From Patiria miniata (taxonomy: Eukaryota; Echinodermata; Asteroidea; Valvatida; Asterinidae), in NCBI RefSeq assembly GCF_015706575.1, contig NW_024037074.1, positions 19,643,334-19,707,333 on the forward strand: DNA of 64,000 bases, given 5' to 3'. The position numbers and the translations under genes were made by a program. The notes under the pieces were generated by a model, which was given only the letters and a program-made list of their open reading frames with translations, searched no databases and was not told where the DNA came from. This document shows positions 10,975 to 23,798 of this stretch, one piece after another (position 1 is the stretch's first letter; each line of letters starts with the position of its first letter).

Positions 10975-13900
10975 CAAAACGAAAGAACGCTATTCATACG
11001 TTCAAACAGACCATGCTACAGTGTTCAAATATAACAAAAAGTCTGACTGTTGAAACCAATGCATTAAGTTGTGAGACTCTTTTTTTGCGTCTCAAAGTGC
11101 CTAAAAAATTAATGTAACGAAAGTTACCGTAGACTTGCCCATATGCAAAATGCTCTGTTGATTTGACGCCCAATAGGTCTGTAAAGCGACTTTCCCGGAT
11201 AACTAAAAGATCGAAATACGGATTCGAACAAAGCAACGGGACTTTACCATTGCAATTGTGATTTCTGTATATGGTTAACGTATCGTTTTACATATCTGAA
11301 GTCATTGTCCACATTGCACCCGATAAACCAAGGCACCAATGGAGAATTGAAAACTGTCACATCTGTTTGCGGCTGAAGTAAATTACCGGGCGAAGAAAAT
11401 GCGCCACATTAAAAGTAAATAACGGTAGGCGTTTTTGGCGGAGAAGCAAATAAAACGACACGCTTACCGCTGATTGAAATTTGTTAGAATGTGCACCTCC
11501 GCGCCAAGAAAAAAAGTTCCCCTCTAGGCGTGAAACAAAATTGTCTGACGTGCTATATAGGTTGAAAAAAGGAAGTTAGGAGACGTGATATTTAGGTAAT
11601 ATTTTGCTGTGAGGAAATTCCCTCTTCAATTACATTTGTTAAATTGATGTTGCGTTATCGGCAATTTAGCCCCGTATGCAGTCTCAAGGGTCAGTTATTT
11701 TGATCTCAATCATGTCGGAATGGCGACATTTATAGATTCTTTTGCATTCAGCATGCAGCGATCTCTGAGTTTTTTTCTGTTTTGTTATTTAATTCAGTAA
11801 CAATGAATGCACTTAATGTCGACCCATCTTTGTGGAACAAAAGCACCCTTCAAGATGGCTGCGATGCAAGGGATCTATAGATATCCGAAATGTAATCGGT
11901 TCGGGTATTGGGTTAGGGATATGGGTAGAGGTATAACAATCCAGTCATTCGAAAACATCTAATACCAGCACTCCAAAGTATTCGTTTTCACAATTTCCCT
12001 TAAATTTGGGTCATTTGTTATTAAAGTAGAGCACAGATCAGTTGTAGAAAACGTTGAAAACAAAGCACAAATGAAGATTATATGAAGTGTATAATTTCGT
12101 ACAATGTACATTACATTTTGGAAATTAAAGGGGCGTTCGGTTTAGCAGAATATTCGGTAGAGTGTTGTTCGCCACAGCGGCGATACATCTCTGTAGAGAG
12201 ACTTTATTCGAATTCCTTGATTTTCCATCAGTCCCTCTTTGAATTTCATAGTCAGTTCCATGTTGCCTTCACGATTGTTTAATCCTGACGGGTCTTTAAC
12301 CACTCCCAAAGGAATGGTTGAATTGATTGAAACGATTGAGCGACCGCGCAATACCACGCGAAACGCGGGAAGACATCACAGCAATCATCAATGTAATGGA
12401 CTCGCCGCCTCAGCTCAGTCCATGGACGCTGCATTGTGAATGCGCGCGGTGCGATTCATTACCGTTTACTAACTGATATACACTTGAGTGGCATATTGTC
12501 ACAGCCTATCGCGCTATTGTTTCCCACTTTTGAAGTTTTTGACCTTGGCTCAAAGGCCGTGTCAATTATCGACGCCAACGACGCCGATTTTGTTATTAAA
12601 ACGCCTCGCGTGTTTTGATTGAAAACGGGCGTACTTTCAGCAACTTCAAATTGAACGAAATCTGAGCCTGATATTTTCCAGAAATAACGCATTACAGACT
12701 ATAAACTCGAAGGAAAAAAAAGTCAGCCATGTTTAATTTACCTGGAAATAAGTCTGTAAGAGAACACTATAAAAACATTTTTTGTAAAGAAATATTCTGG
12801 CCGTCGTTGCTTTTGCAATGTAAATTCCTCCATTCAGCAAGCAATTTGGAGCAGGTTTCATTTCAGTTAAGAACATAAAAGCCCAACAAAGTTCACTGTT
12901 CTCGGCCCTTTCCGTCCGAGGAAAACGCATTTTGTTTGGTTTCTGCTCTTTCATCATGTAACATTGAAATTTTTCATCATCATAAATCAAACATTTGTGG
13001 AAACAAAATACCGGACTTCTTTTCACCTTAATTCCGCAGTGTCGGATTTGATGAGTTAAACAGACAGAAACTAGAAAATCAATCTTGATAAAGAAATCGG
13101 ACTCCATAATACTCGTCTGTCCTTGTCATGTTGGCGGTCGGGGATTGAAGACAATTGAAATTAGTCATGTACCGAGAATGAAAAAAAAAAAATGCCTGAA
13201 GGCAAATCCTTTGATTGCAATTAAAGACATTCAGAGAAAACAACCGATCTCTTTTGGAGCGGAAATCTATGGACCCGAGTTAAAATGTTCAAACAAAGAC
13301 ACCTGTTTTGCCAAACAAGATTATTAGAAGAAAAGTTGTTAGCGTTTTCTAGCTTGGTCCTTTGCCCCACTCGGCAAGTGATGAAATAAATACGATCAAC
13401 GAAGAGCGAACAAAATATGTCCCCGGTAATACATTCTTTGTTAGGAGTTCAGAGATTTCGCGAGAGAAACTGAATTCCAAAGATTATTGTAATGTAAACC
13501 AATCATACACTTTAATTTTACCGACTTCCAACTCGCATCTGTTCTCATTTCTCAAAAACTGACACAATTTGGATTGAGCAGCATTCCAGCAAACAACATA
13601 TTCTGTCTTTTTTCTGGTTTAAAGAAACAACATTTGTGTATTATAAATGTGTGTATTATGTACCACACACACAAGTGGTACGCTGCATTGAACAGACACG
13701 ACTTGAAATGCGTATGGGAAATCCACAAAATGTCCGTCGCGTCCGATGTAAACAACCGGTTTTTTCCGTCTTTTCTCGGGAACGATAAGACATTGGTTTG
13801 TTTCCTTGCAATCACACCTTTTAAATAGTATAAGTGAACAATCCAAAACATGATTTTTTTGGTATTTCAGTCCGTAATACCCCTTTAACAATATGAGCCC

Positions 13901-14199
13901 TCTTTATATACCAATAAAGGCGTATCTAACGCAATGTTTGTGCACTATTGCAACCAAATCTTATTCTTACAGCAACGTCAATTTTGATGAAACTGGACCA
14001 AAATCGAATCCGCCACTTTTGAAGGGTCAACCCATATTTCCCCTGACAATAACAGAACAGAAAAAAACACCCAATCACATACCTGAAGGGCTTGGAATGA
14101 TTCAACACCAATGCGAACACTACGCCGAGGGTAAACCTTTGCATTGCATCTAGTCAAACTAACATAATTATAGGTTTTGTTTGCTTTTTTTTCTCGTAG
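10975..14199. other. Remainder of proposed intron 1
   Basis: No coding exon is supported. The stretch at 12430-12620 is GC-richer than its surroundings and could be regulatory, but it shows no recognisable protein similarity. Confidence 0.35.
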
Positions 14200-14283
14200 A
14201 TCATCAAAAGATGGATTTGAAATTATTCCTGCTTCTGGGACTCTTCTGCGTGGTGCGCGCACAGTCAGACATGAGAGATAAAG
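14200..14283 (+). CDS. Exon 2 of the peptide gene: start codon and signal peptide
   Basis: A polypyrimidine tract and TAG acceptor (14197-14199) precede an 11-base leader, then ATG at 14211. The exon ends at the donor AAAG|gtaagg after 24 codons plus one base (phase 1). It encodes the hydrophobic leader and the first residues of the propeptide. Strong sites at both ends of so short an exon are the main support. Confidence 0.58.
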
Positions 14284-17200
14284 GTAAGGTTACTATAGGA
14301 ATCCTTTACAATCAACACGCCGATGTATGAGGTGAGGGCTTATGGACCCAATTACATGGAGATTCTGGGCAAATATTTGCGGCAAATGTATAAAAAGATG
14401 ACGCAGGTTTTTGCGCAGAACCTCCCCCAACAAATCAAGGCGAAATAAGGAAAATGTATTGGCTTCTACGCTTTGGCAGGCTTTGGCAACAGCTACAATA
14501 ATGCATTTGACAAAACATTACATGAGGGTTTGACGGTTACAGAAGCAGTGATTTAACGATTGTTTTTTAAAGTTTGTATATCCGTCGCTTTAAAACGGAA
14601 TAAACAACCTACATTGTAACCACGACAACTATTAAATGAAACGCATTCTCTCATTAAGACTGATATTACCCTCAATCTGCTCCCTTCATAAACTTATAAG
14701 TATGTAAAATGAGAATGCATGCCCTCATGTGTGACAAATTTGACATCTGATTCGTGATACTGAGCAGTATCCTGGAGTATTTTTTCCCCTTTCAACGTGA
14801 ATATAACGAGCAAGTAGGGACGTCTACCCGGAAGGGAGTTTGTTGATGATTAAGATCTTTCTGGCTGGATCAACACCCATGTAGAGCCAGCATATAGGAA
14901 CGGGGATTTCCACCCCGTGAGCCCTGTGTGCCAGGCTCGCCGGTACGGGGTTACTGGGCAACCGTTATCCACCTAAAGACGCCTGACACCATTCCTGTCT
15001 CTCGCTTTGATTTGAAGCGAATTCGCTCCCTTTTTTTGCAAAGAGAATACTGCCAATATCATTAACGACACGAGAAAAGCCTGGTTCATATTTTATTATG
15101 AACTCCATGATCATTTTGCCGCTTTAAAGGTAGAGTATCATTGCCAGCTATCCAAAAAGTAACTGACGAAATTATTGTTGAAAGCGTACTAAGCCTTTGC
15201 GTGTCAAAAAAAAATCGTCAAGTTTCAGTGACGAAAGTTATACTCAATACTGAGTCAGTTTATAATGTATGATAAATAGTTATGTTGAGGATCAAATGCC
15301 AATGCATATATACATACATTTTGTACAACCCCACTATAAGCCTATTATTTTAAAAAGTATAATATTTAATTTAGATATACGAGTGCAATTTAAATCAAGT
15401 TTCTTTTATCTCTTGAGCTGTACGGGCCAAAACGATCGCTCATTAATCAATTATCTTTTGGTTCAAAATTGCAATCATCTCCTCGTCATGGTATACCATC
15501 ATACCACTTCAAGATTCGCGGTTCGTTTCACATGAGTGTCCTTACATCTTCCGGCCTGCAGTCTGTAACAAGACAACACTATCTGGTGACGGCACCAGGG
15601 CCGTCAAACACGGTAATTAACGGCGCGAGGTTTTCACCTTGAGCGAAAGCGTGCGCCGCTGGAGTTACTCAATCAAAAATCAGTGTTCTTTTGGAGGATA
15701 AAGTCACCGCACTCACCTTGCGTGAAGGTTGAACGGGGCAGTTGATAGGGACTCGCCGCCAGCGGCTCCATCCAATTTTTCTCTCCACGGACCACTAAAG
15801 TCCGGGTAATTGGGTGTTAATGAATCGTACTCTGAAATAGCGAGAAATTTATCGGACGTATTAAGAGGGAGACAGTCGCCTGAGGAATATGTATTGGTTT
15901 CAGCTTGGGTAAGCCTAGCCACTATTAAAGGCCATTAGGAGGTGCAAAATTTACTGGCAGGGGGCGTGCTGCCGGAGTCTATAATGGCGTTTTTGATGTA
16001 ATTTGATGTTCTTGGCGTTTTGATGTTTCCTTTGGGGTGAGAAGAGAAGTATAGAACAGTATACCAGATCTGAAAGCTGCCGAGAGGTTATCGAAATTTG
16101 CCTATATTCCGACGACATGTTTTCACTTCAAAGAAAAATCATAATAAAACGATTTATTTCAATTAATAAAATTCCGAAATCAGACTTTTTAACTTCTTAT
16201 CACTTCAACGCAATAACAAAATGAACACCTCCAGGTCTATTTTTTTAACCGTTAATACACCGGAAATGGACGTCAAGTATCAATTCGTAATATTTAGACT
16301 GCGGGGGTGACGACTATTTTGTGTTTACATTTTCATTCCGCGGGGGAGCTAGATTTCCATCAATAATCCAAGACATACTTGGAGGGACAGGTCACTTTTA
16401 TCTACGACGGAGATGGGGGATAAAAGCGTCCTGTTTTGCACGTCGAATCAAACATAACGACAACAAATAAATCCCACATCCTGCGTTTGCGCAATTCATT
16501 GTCTTTCATGAGCGGATCTGTTGCCCGTCAAAACTTGCGGAAGGATTAAATAAAAATGATTTGATCCGATAATATTATCAAGCGATAGCTCCGAGTGAGA
16601 TTTATTTTTAAAAGACCACGCAGTTCTAAATGCCCGAAGTGTGTTTTTAAAGCCAACGTTGACAATACTGGCTTAATCGGATAAAAACACATACAATTCA
16701 CTTTTATTGAGGCAGAAAAGAACTTAAAATGACATGTGGGTGTTATTTTTTGTATTCAAAGTTGTACTCGGATTCCCAAGTAGAAGTCCACGTTTCTATT
16801 TTTGATTCCACCGATTTGTCGATTTTTTTTTGCAATGCAATATGCGTCGGGAGATAGCAGTTTTTAATATCGAGTTTTGCTCTTCACCGCCGTAACTTGA
16901 TGAGCAAGTTGTAACTCAGTGCTGTCTGGGAGCGTGTGAGAAGAGACAAAAATCACCTGCTTGCTCGGGTTGGATTCGAACCCACGACCTCCTGCTTACT
17001 AGTGCAACATGATGCCTTATCACTTGACCGCTGAGCGTAGGGTCAGCCAGCCTGTTTTTACGACATGCTGAAAATGTTGTCGATAATCGTTGATACCTTA
17101 AAACTCAGCCGGAAGTGCTGCTTCAAAAAAATGGAATTTTCTGACTCAATGGAAAGAACTATGACCACAAGCACCGCTCTGAACGTGCTGAAAAAGCAAC

Positions 17201-20200
17201 CGCTAAGCATTTTGGCCAACTTTGCGAAAAAAGCAGAAGTTGGATTTCAATACGGCCGGGCTATAGAAATAATTCTAGTCAGGTTCTTTGATAGACCACG
17301 ATTTACATAGTCAATTGAAAACCGCACTGACTTATGTCATAGCATAGAAACTCGATGCCAAGCTATCGGTTGCGATCGATGCGTTGAGTTCGCAAGGGTC
17401 CGCAAAGAGAAAGAAAAGAGCCGTGCTTTGACCCTTTGCGAACGTCGAGGAAATGCGTTAGAAGCCTGTAACAGTTGAACAAGCTCGGCAGCAAGTAACA
17501 ACAGTCGGAAATCAATAGACTGCATTAATGTCAGTTCCGCATTCTCTACCAAGTAGTTTTAGTGTAAAATCAATGAGTCTTGAACGCCGTATTGAAGATG
17601 ACAAAACGCCGTATATACATAGGCACGTTTGGTCAGTTACTTTTTGAGTTCATCATAGTGCGGGGCTACGCAACCCAAATATTTACGTGTAAGTGAAGCG
17701 AAATTCCGGCTTTTAAGGACGCATGTTCGGTTCCGGCAACTCAATCAAAAAAAGTTCAAGTTGTTATAGATGCGTTTTTGTAATAATGTGTCTTTCCAAA
17801 AAACACCTGTGTAAATCAATGATTAGAACAGACACAAAAAAATGATCGAGTATCGAAGCGGATAATTCAGTCACTCACTTCCGTCACCGTGTTTTGAGAA
17901 ACCAAATTCAACTTCATCTTGAAATTTCCCTGCCTATCACAGTGCAATGAAGAAGCCTTGCATTGCAGTATGCAGTGTGTTTATATCCACACCCAGGCTT
18001 GACTCGAGGGACATGGTAATTTCAATTCCGGAGTGCAAGTGATCCAGTGAAGTCAATTTGACCAAAGCGAATGAGGGAGATTTCTCCCCTTGCAGGCAGA
18101 TACAAGAGGTCAGTCTGGACTCGGTATCAATTACCGAATACACGCAGCGGGTATGAGACAGGTAGAACGAACCGATACGGGTAATTAGCTCTCGCCGCCC
18201 GTTTCGCCCCGCTGTCAGCAGCCCGGAAACACAGGCGACAACTCGCAAACGATCTCGATGGTCGCCGTCATTTTTCCCCCGGCAATAACACTACTTATAA
18301 CAAAAGAGAAGATGTTAAAATAAGAGCATCCTTTGTGGCCGCTTCATTTTGAGCATTGGAAGCGTCCCGAGACCGCCCAGACGCATTTATTGAAATCAAA
18401 ATCACCATTCGATTGCAACGGGGAGTCATGTTCGAAAACTAAACCCCAATCCAATTTTCGTCTGATAAACGCTGCGAGGGAGCGTCGACGCGGCACCTTT
18501 GCCATTTCACGACGCCAAACTCTCGAGGTATCTCGCGGGAAGTGCATGTTGACACTTCAAGGAATCGCTTTCTTTGACAACAACCAAAAAAAAAAAAATT
18601 GAAAAAAAAAATCGCCGTGGAGTTTAATGAAATTCTTCATTACAGAAACATTCCGATGTTCGCCAATACCCCTGCCAGCCCTGAAGCGGTATGAAGTTAC
18701 TGTAATTTTCGGTTTACAACACATATTAAGAAACCGAAGGGTTCTTGTAATGGAAAGGAAGGTTTAATCAAGACAGAGGACTGTGCTTATTTAACCGGCC
18801 TCCGTACCCACAAGGCTTGCAGCTGTGTACGCATCATATCTTTAACCAGGTCAGTGGTAGACTGGTAACCATGCAATCAAACGGCAAATCGTCTAAAAAA
18901 CGAAATACGATAGCCTTTCTTTTCCACCCGTTCCGTAACAAGTAAAATGAGCCCCTCATTCGATTTTTGTTTGATACATGGGACTCGTCGGCCGAGTATG
19001 AAGTAAGCTAAATATTTTTTGTTTTGTTTCGAAATTCGTTCTATTCCTTGCGCGGCCAGATACCGACCAATCCAATTATTTTTACTGTATAGGGTTACAA
19101 ATTGTACGAATTGCAAGCACCTGGTGTGTGGCGAATTGGAACAAATTTACACAGGGATTTGTTTCGTCGCTGGAAACTACAAATCACGATTGTGACCTCA
19201 TTCCGTTTTGGGAAGAAAGATACGATTAATTAAATCGAATGTCCTGCCGTGGTTGTTTCATGCATGCGACCTTTGGCTGGGGGGGGGGGGGGTGAAACAT
19301 GTGTTCGTCTTGTGGTGCTTAAAGGTTACATTTTAATTTATTTGTTTATTTTTGAAGCGCAAGCAAGGCGTTTAAAGTTTTTGTTACTCAACATTATTTG
19401 TTTTTAACGTGATTTCAAATCACTCTCAATAGAAAAAGTACACAATATGATTTTGGAAGCTGGTGTGAACAAAATATATATATATATATATTTTTTTTTT
19501 TAAATAACTACGAAGCTATCTGCAATATCCGGTCCGATTGGGTTACATTAGCTAGCCTGGTTTGATCGTGTTAGTAATGATTCTGGTCGGCCGAGTTTGT
19601 CCACATCTGTTACGTTCGTGTTTCGGTGAACGACCCGCTCGTCGGAAGCGAGTCCCGCACTTTCGCCCGGGTCGCGTTGCGGAATCGAGAACGTGGGGGC
19701 GAGTCAAAGACACGCTCTTCCAAATTGCCAAAAACTTGTTAATAGAAGAGTCATTTGTCTGATGAAACTATTTCCGGTATTTTTTTTAGCTGGACGATGA
19801 TACGAAACATGAGAAGGAATAAAGAGCAACCCGCGTATTTTTCGCTATTTCATTTGGTCGAGCTAATGGCTTTGATCGCATCAATTTCGACTTTAATTAT
19901 TTTTTTTGGAAAGATATGTTTGCGTTTTTAGTCCAGTCAGTTTAATTCATTTCATACCGTAGCTTCTTACAGATTCTTCATGATCACTTGGCTTCCATCA
20001 TTTCGCACGCCCATGAACGCCAACTTGTCTCCCATGTTCTTCGTCAACCAGACGTGACTTAAGACTTATCCAGTGGATTTCTTTCTTCTCCCCAAATATT
20101 CAGGAGGAAAACAAAAATCGCACATTTCCATGATGAGAACCTCAATTGGCCGATTTATCCCGGTATTTACAGGCGCACTCTACCGGCTTAACGTCGATAG

Positions 20201-23200
20201 CTGAGTTATTCCGTCGAGTTCCCGTCTCAAAGCCGGCCACGGCCCTAAACAATCATTTTGAGATGAGCAGTTAGCTGACCCCAATCGTCATCCAAGATAG
20301 ACGGGCCAACTATTACTCAGACACCCGGTGCCATGATAATCGTCGCCTGCATGCAAACTGCGGCTCTTCTAAGCATCCCCCAAAAGCCGTCCTGTACGAT
20401 TCCAGACGTCATATTTCTCTTCCTCTTTTTTTTCTTTCCAGAAGCCAGTAGTGGCGGATTGATTTCAAAGAGTCATTTGAGCGTGCTCGGTTTACGCGTG
20501 TCTGACCGTCTTGAATCGCGATTTCTCCGCTGATTGTTTTCCTTTTTTTCTGCCTGGGCTGGTATTTTGTCTTCCATCTTGTGCAGATGCAGACAGAGTT
20601 ACCAATTTACATTTTCTTTTAATGTTCCGTTTTGTTCTTTAGGATTAAAACACTCGGAAGGAAAGGAAACTTGAGCCGTCTGCCTGCGTATTGTCCGAAT
20701 GGAGGGCGAAGTTATTACGAAAACATATATCTCTCTTTAAGGGAGAAAAATTGCGACAGGATTTGTCCTCTTTATATGGACCCACTGTTGACAAAAATTA
20801 ATGACAGTTGATGTCTGCAGAAACCATAATGTGTTAAAACAATCTAAAATAGCAATCCCCCATACGGGCTTTGGGAATTATTATTAGTCTACGTCACAAT
20901 GTTTACGAGTATAACATAATTATCATCAGTTACAATATACCAAACCCAGGATGAGATATATCTGTCAGTTGACCATTAAATTCATCTGAACGTAAGGAAA
21001 GTTAACTATAAACGTATAATATCATTACCGGATATGGGTTGTATAAACTGTTCAGATAATAATCGTATTATATGAAAATCATATCCATATTTTCCAAAAG
21101 CACTCCCTTGTATTCTAAAAGTCCATATCAAAAATGTGATAATTACCCCACTTTAAAATTTTTCTTTTTTTTAATCTGAAGAATTCATTTTACTAAATAT
21201 TTATCTTCAGGCTGAAGCGCGCATTTGAAATGCACATGATCCTGAAAACCGTGCTACTTAATCATTACCCGTAAAATCCCCATGTTCACATGGGGGAACC
21301 GTCCATCCCCTAAAGCTATCTCAAGTCCGCCAAAGAGATAGTGATATTTACCCGGGGTATCAGATTTAATGTGTTACCCGTCTGGACACAGTGTCTAATG
21401 ATGCACTGCCCGACACAATACGCAACGGAAATATGTAACCGATATTCCGCTGCTGTGCAGTTTGAAGATGTCAATACTTGCAGTAAAATGACACGGACTT
21501 ACCTGCAACTCTTCCCTGTTTTTCTCTTCCCTTGGTTCTTCTCCCAGGGTGGTCTCGAAGATACGTGGCTTCTTGAAAACATAACCTGTAAAGATAGCAA
21601 TCGATCCGTTATCTGCGCTGTTATTTGGACGGAATCCGATCGACCCAATTCGCGTGATTGTACCGCCTTAAGTGCCGCCAATAGAGCGCCCGCGTACAAA
21701 CAACGCGCGACAAATCGATCAACGCAGTATCGTTCCACGGTAGTATTTTGCCATCAGTTCCAATTCTCTGCACATTTGGTGTGGTATAAGGTTATATCCA
21801 AAAAGGTCTATCCATAGTTTTATTGTTTTTTTCTTTTATCAAGGTTTCCCTGCAACAATGGTATTATACTTTGGGTAAATGAAGTTAGGTAGAAGTTATT
21901 TGCTGATGGCTTCCGAAAGTATAACGTGTAGATAATGGATAGTAGCGCAGGAGTGGCGTAAATCTGTGCCCGCAAGAGAGAGAGAGGGAGGGGGGGGGGG
22001 GATAGGGGACGACCAAAATCCAAATTTGGAAGGGGGGGTTGGACACCACATTACACTAGGGGGCGCTGTTCATGATACAGATGTACATCTTATGTATACT
22101 CGCGCGCTTACGCGCCTTTACCTTGCATCAAAACGCCGCATTGAAATCTTTTGTACTTTTTCCCTCCATGTTTCAGTGCTAAAATGAATACATTCATTTG
22201 GGCAGTTTGTAAAATACGAAACAGTGGTGGTGGTGGTGGTGGTAGGGGGGGGGGGGGGTGATCCAATACCCTATACCCTGGTCAAAAAGTCGGGGGGGGG
22301 GGGGGCACAGATATATAACCCCTGTCCCCCTCCCCCGGATTAATGCACCTGTTACGCAGTACACTATAATATTTCTTTCTCTCAGCTGCATTATATTCGT
22401 TATATTAATGAACATTGACACAATTAATAAACTGCATTATCTTTTTCGCTGATTCAATGAAAACATTACAACAATGACAACCGTGCACTCTGCCTTTTAT
22501 GTTTGATGTTTGTTTCTCAAAAAGGCGGCCGTAGTCTTAAGACTGTTTAGTAATGTGCTCTTGACTTCTTTTTTAATCCTCCAAAATCGCAGAAAGAAGC
22601 ACACTTTCATATCATCGTCGATGCCCCAAAGTGCCAAAGCGTATAATCCAAAAGTGCACTTTTTCCATACACAGATATTAAACATCGATCGAAATTAATA
22701 TTCACGCTGCTTCATATGTTCCAAATCGGGTGACCATTTTCTCACCTAAGCCACGAAAAACATTTCTAACATTCCCCGTCATTTCGAATCCTTGAGGGAG
22801 TCAAAACCACAGTCGCTGAGACTTTCCATCACCATTCCGAATCCGATTAGAGCTCTGGGATCTCGCTTGAACTTAAACCGTGGCACAGCTTTCTCCTTAT
22901 AACCACGGTGCGTGTAATTATTAATTTATATCCCGCGAGAGAAGGATTCCTTCGTGTTTTCCTTGAAGAAAAGAATGAGATCTAGGAATCCCTGTTGGGT
23001 CCTGAATGTGCTAAAGGTCCTAAATTTGTGATGAAGAATCCCTCTCCGGTCCAGAAATGCCTAGCGGTACTCACCTCAATATCAATCAAACTCGTGAATT
23101 CCATTCACCCGGGCTGTTTTTTTATGTGTGCTAAGGGAGCTGGATCAAAAACAGTCTCGCCCCGGGCCATTCAACCTAGCTGTATAATCAGGGGTGTGAT

Positions 23201-23798
23201 GGTTATCTCCCTGATATTTATCCCGATTTCAAGACCCTAAGAATCAGGACGAGAAGCGAGTATAGAACACGAACTATACCACCTTGCAGGGAGAAAATGA
23301 ATGATAGACGAAATCAATCGCATCATAATGGAACCAAGCTCGTCAACTGTTTGCACAAGGCATAATTTGGCAATCATAAGTCTTATTCAATCAGCAGTGT
23401 TGGATTTCTCACACTTGTCGCTACTTACAACACAACTCAGAAAACCGTTCGATTCCATCGGAAAACTAGTCTGTTATAGTGTAACCGATTGATTCGATCA
23501 AATTTGACCGTTTTCTTGTCTCTCTTTCCTTTTCTTTTTTTTGACGATTACAGCGATGCAAGCCATTACGACAGGCCAGATCAATCGGAACCACGCTCGC
23601 TATGGACGGAACTTTGTGCTGCCTCCTATCGACGTGGTCGACATGGAACCAGACAGACAGTTGAACGAAATCCTGAACACGATACCGGGCGGAGAGGGTG
23701 ATCTGATGGAACCAGGAATGGCCGATGGCAAATGGCATCTCCCCCTTGACAAACAACTCATTAAGTACCTTGTGTCGAGAAAAGCACGTAGCACTTAG
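14211..23798 (+). CDS. Putative secreted neuropeptide-like precursor, spliced (CDS 14211-14283 + 23554-23798)
   Basis: The two coding exons join in phase 1 to predict a 105-residue protein. Residues 1-17 are a clear signal peptide (MDLKLFLLLGLFCVVRA), which would leave Gln18 at the mature N-terminus. The rest has no cysteine and no membrane segment. It offers prohormone-processing sites: Arg43 after RYG, Gly83-Lys84 (a possible amidation site after GMAD) and Arg100-Lys101. Size, signal and processing sites fit a small peptide-hormone precursor. The segment LNEILNTIPG...GMADGK (61-84) faintly recalls the pattern of pigment-dispersing-factor peptides, but I do not claim that family. The ATG has A at -3 and G at +4. 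A CRE-bearing promoter and ATG-free leader exon lie upstream. The 9.27-kb intron could hide a further exon. The first AATAAA seen downstream is at 25245, which is rather far. Confidence 0.55.
14284..16869. other. First part of proposed intron 2
   Basis: No coding exon is recognised. A GC-richer patch at about 15540-15930 has no protein similarity I can name. Confidence 0.35.
16870..17047 (-). mobile_element. tRNA-derived SINE, minus strand
   Basis: On the minus strand the head reads GCTCAGCGGTCAAGTGATAA (A-box region) and then GGGTTCGAATCC (B box, plus-strand 16970-16983), the order of a tRNA-derived pol III promoter. The body continues to about 16870. It sits in the proposed second intron of the peptide gene in antisense orientation. 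Confidence 0.6.
17048..23553. other. Rest of proposed intron 2, simple repeats only
   Basis: It contains a hairpin with arms TTCGCAAGGGTC / GACCCTTTGCGAA (17389-17442), an AT microsatellite (about 19473-19490), GA/G-rich tracts (about 21975-22045), a GGT microsatellite with G-run (about 22225-22260) and a diverged direct repeat of about 51 bp near 22985-23085. A 158-residue open frame at 21341-21817 has no recognisable domain and I do not call it a gene. Confidence 0.4.
22225..22306. repeat. GGT microsatellite and two poly-G runs
   Basis: A (GGT)n tract merges into a G-run at about 22246-22258, and a second G-run lies at about 22293-22305. It is simple sequence with no coding role. Confidence 0.8.
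23554..23798 (+). CDS. Terminal coding exon of the peptide gene
   Basis: A long pyrimidine tract (about 23519-23542) and ACAG acceptor precede the exon. Its first two bases complete an Ala codon with the last base of exon 2, and the frame then stays open for 80 codons to TAG at 23796-23798. It encodes nearly all of the propeptide, including RYGR, GMADGK and SRKARST. Local base composition is more GC-rich than the flanks. Confidence 0.58.

Noticed and set aside
21341-21817. 158-codon open frame on the + strand
   Set aside because: No domain, signal peptide or family resemblance, and flanking splice sites are not convincing; the length is possible by chance in this composition.
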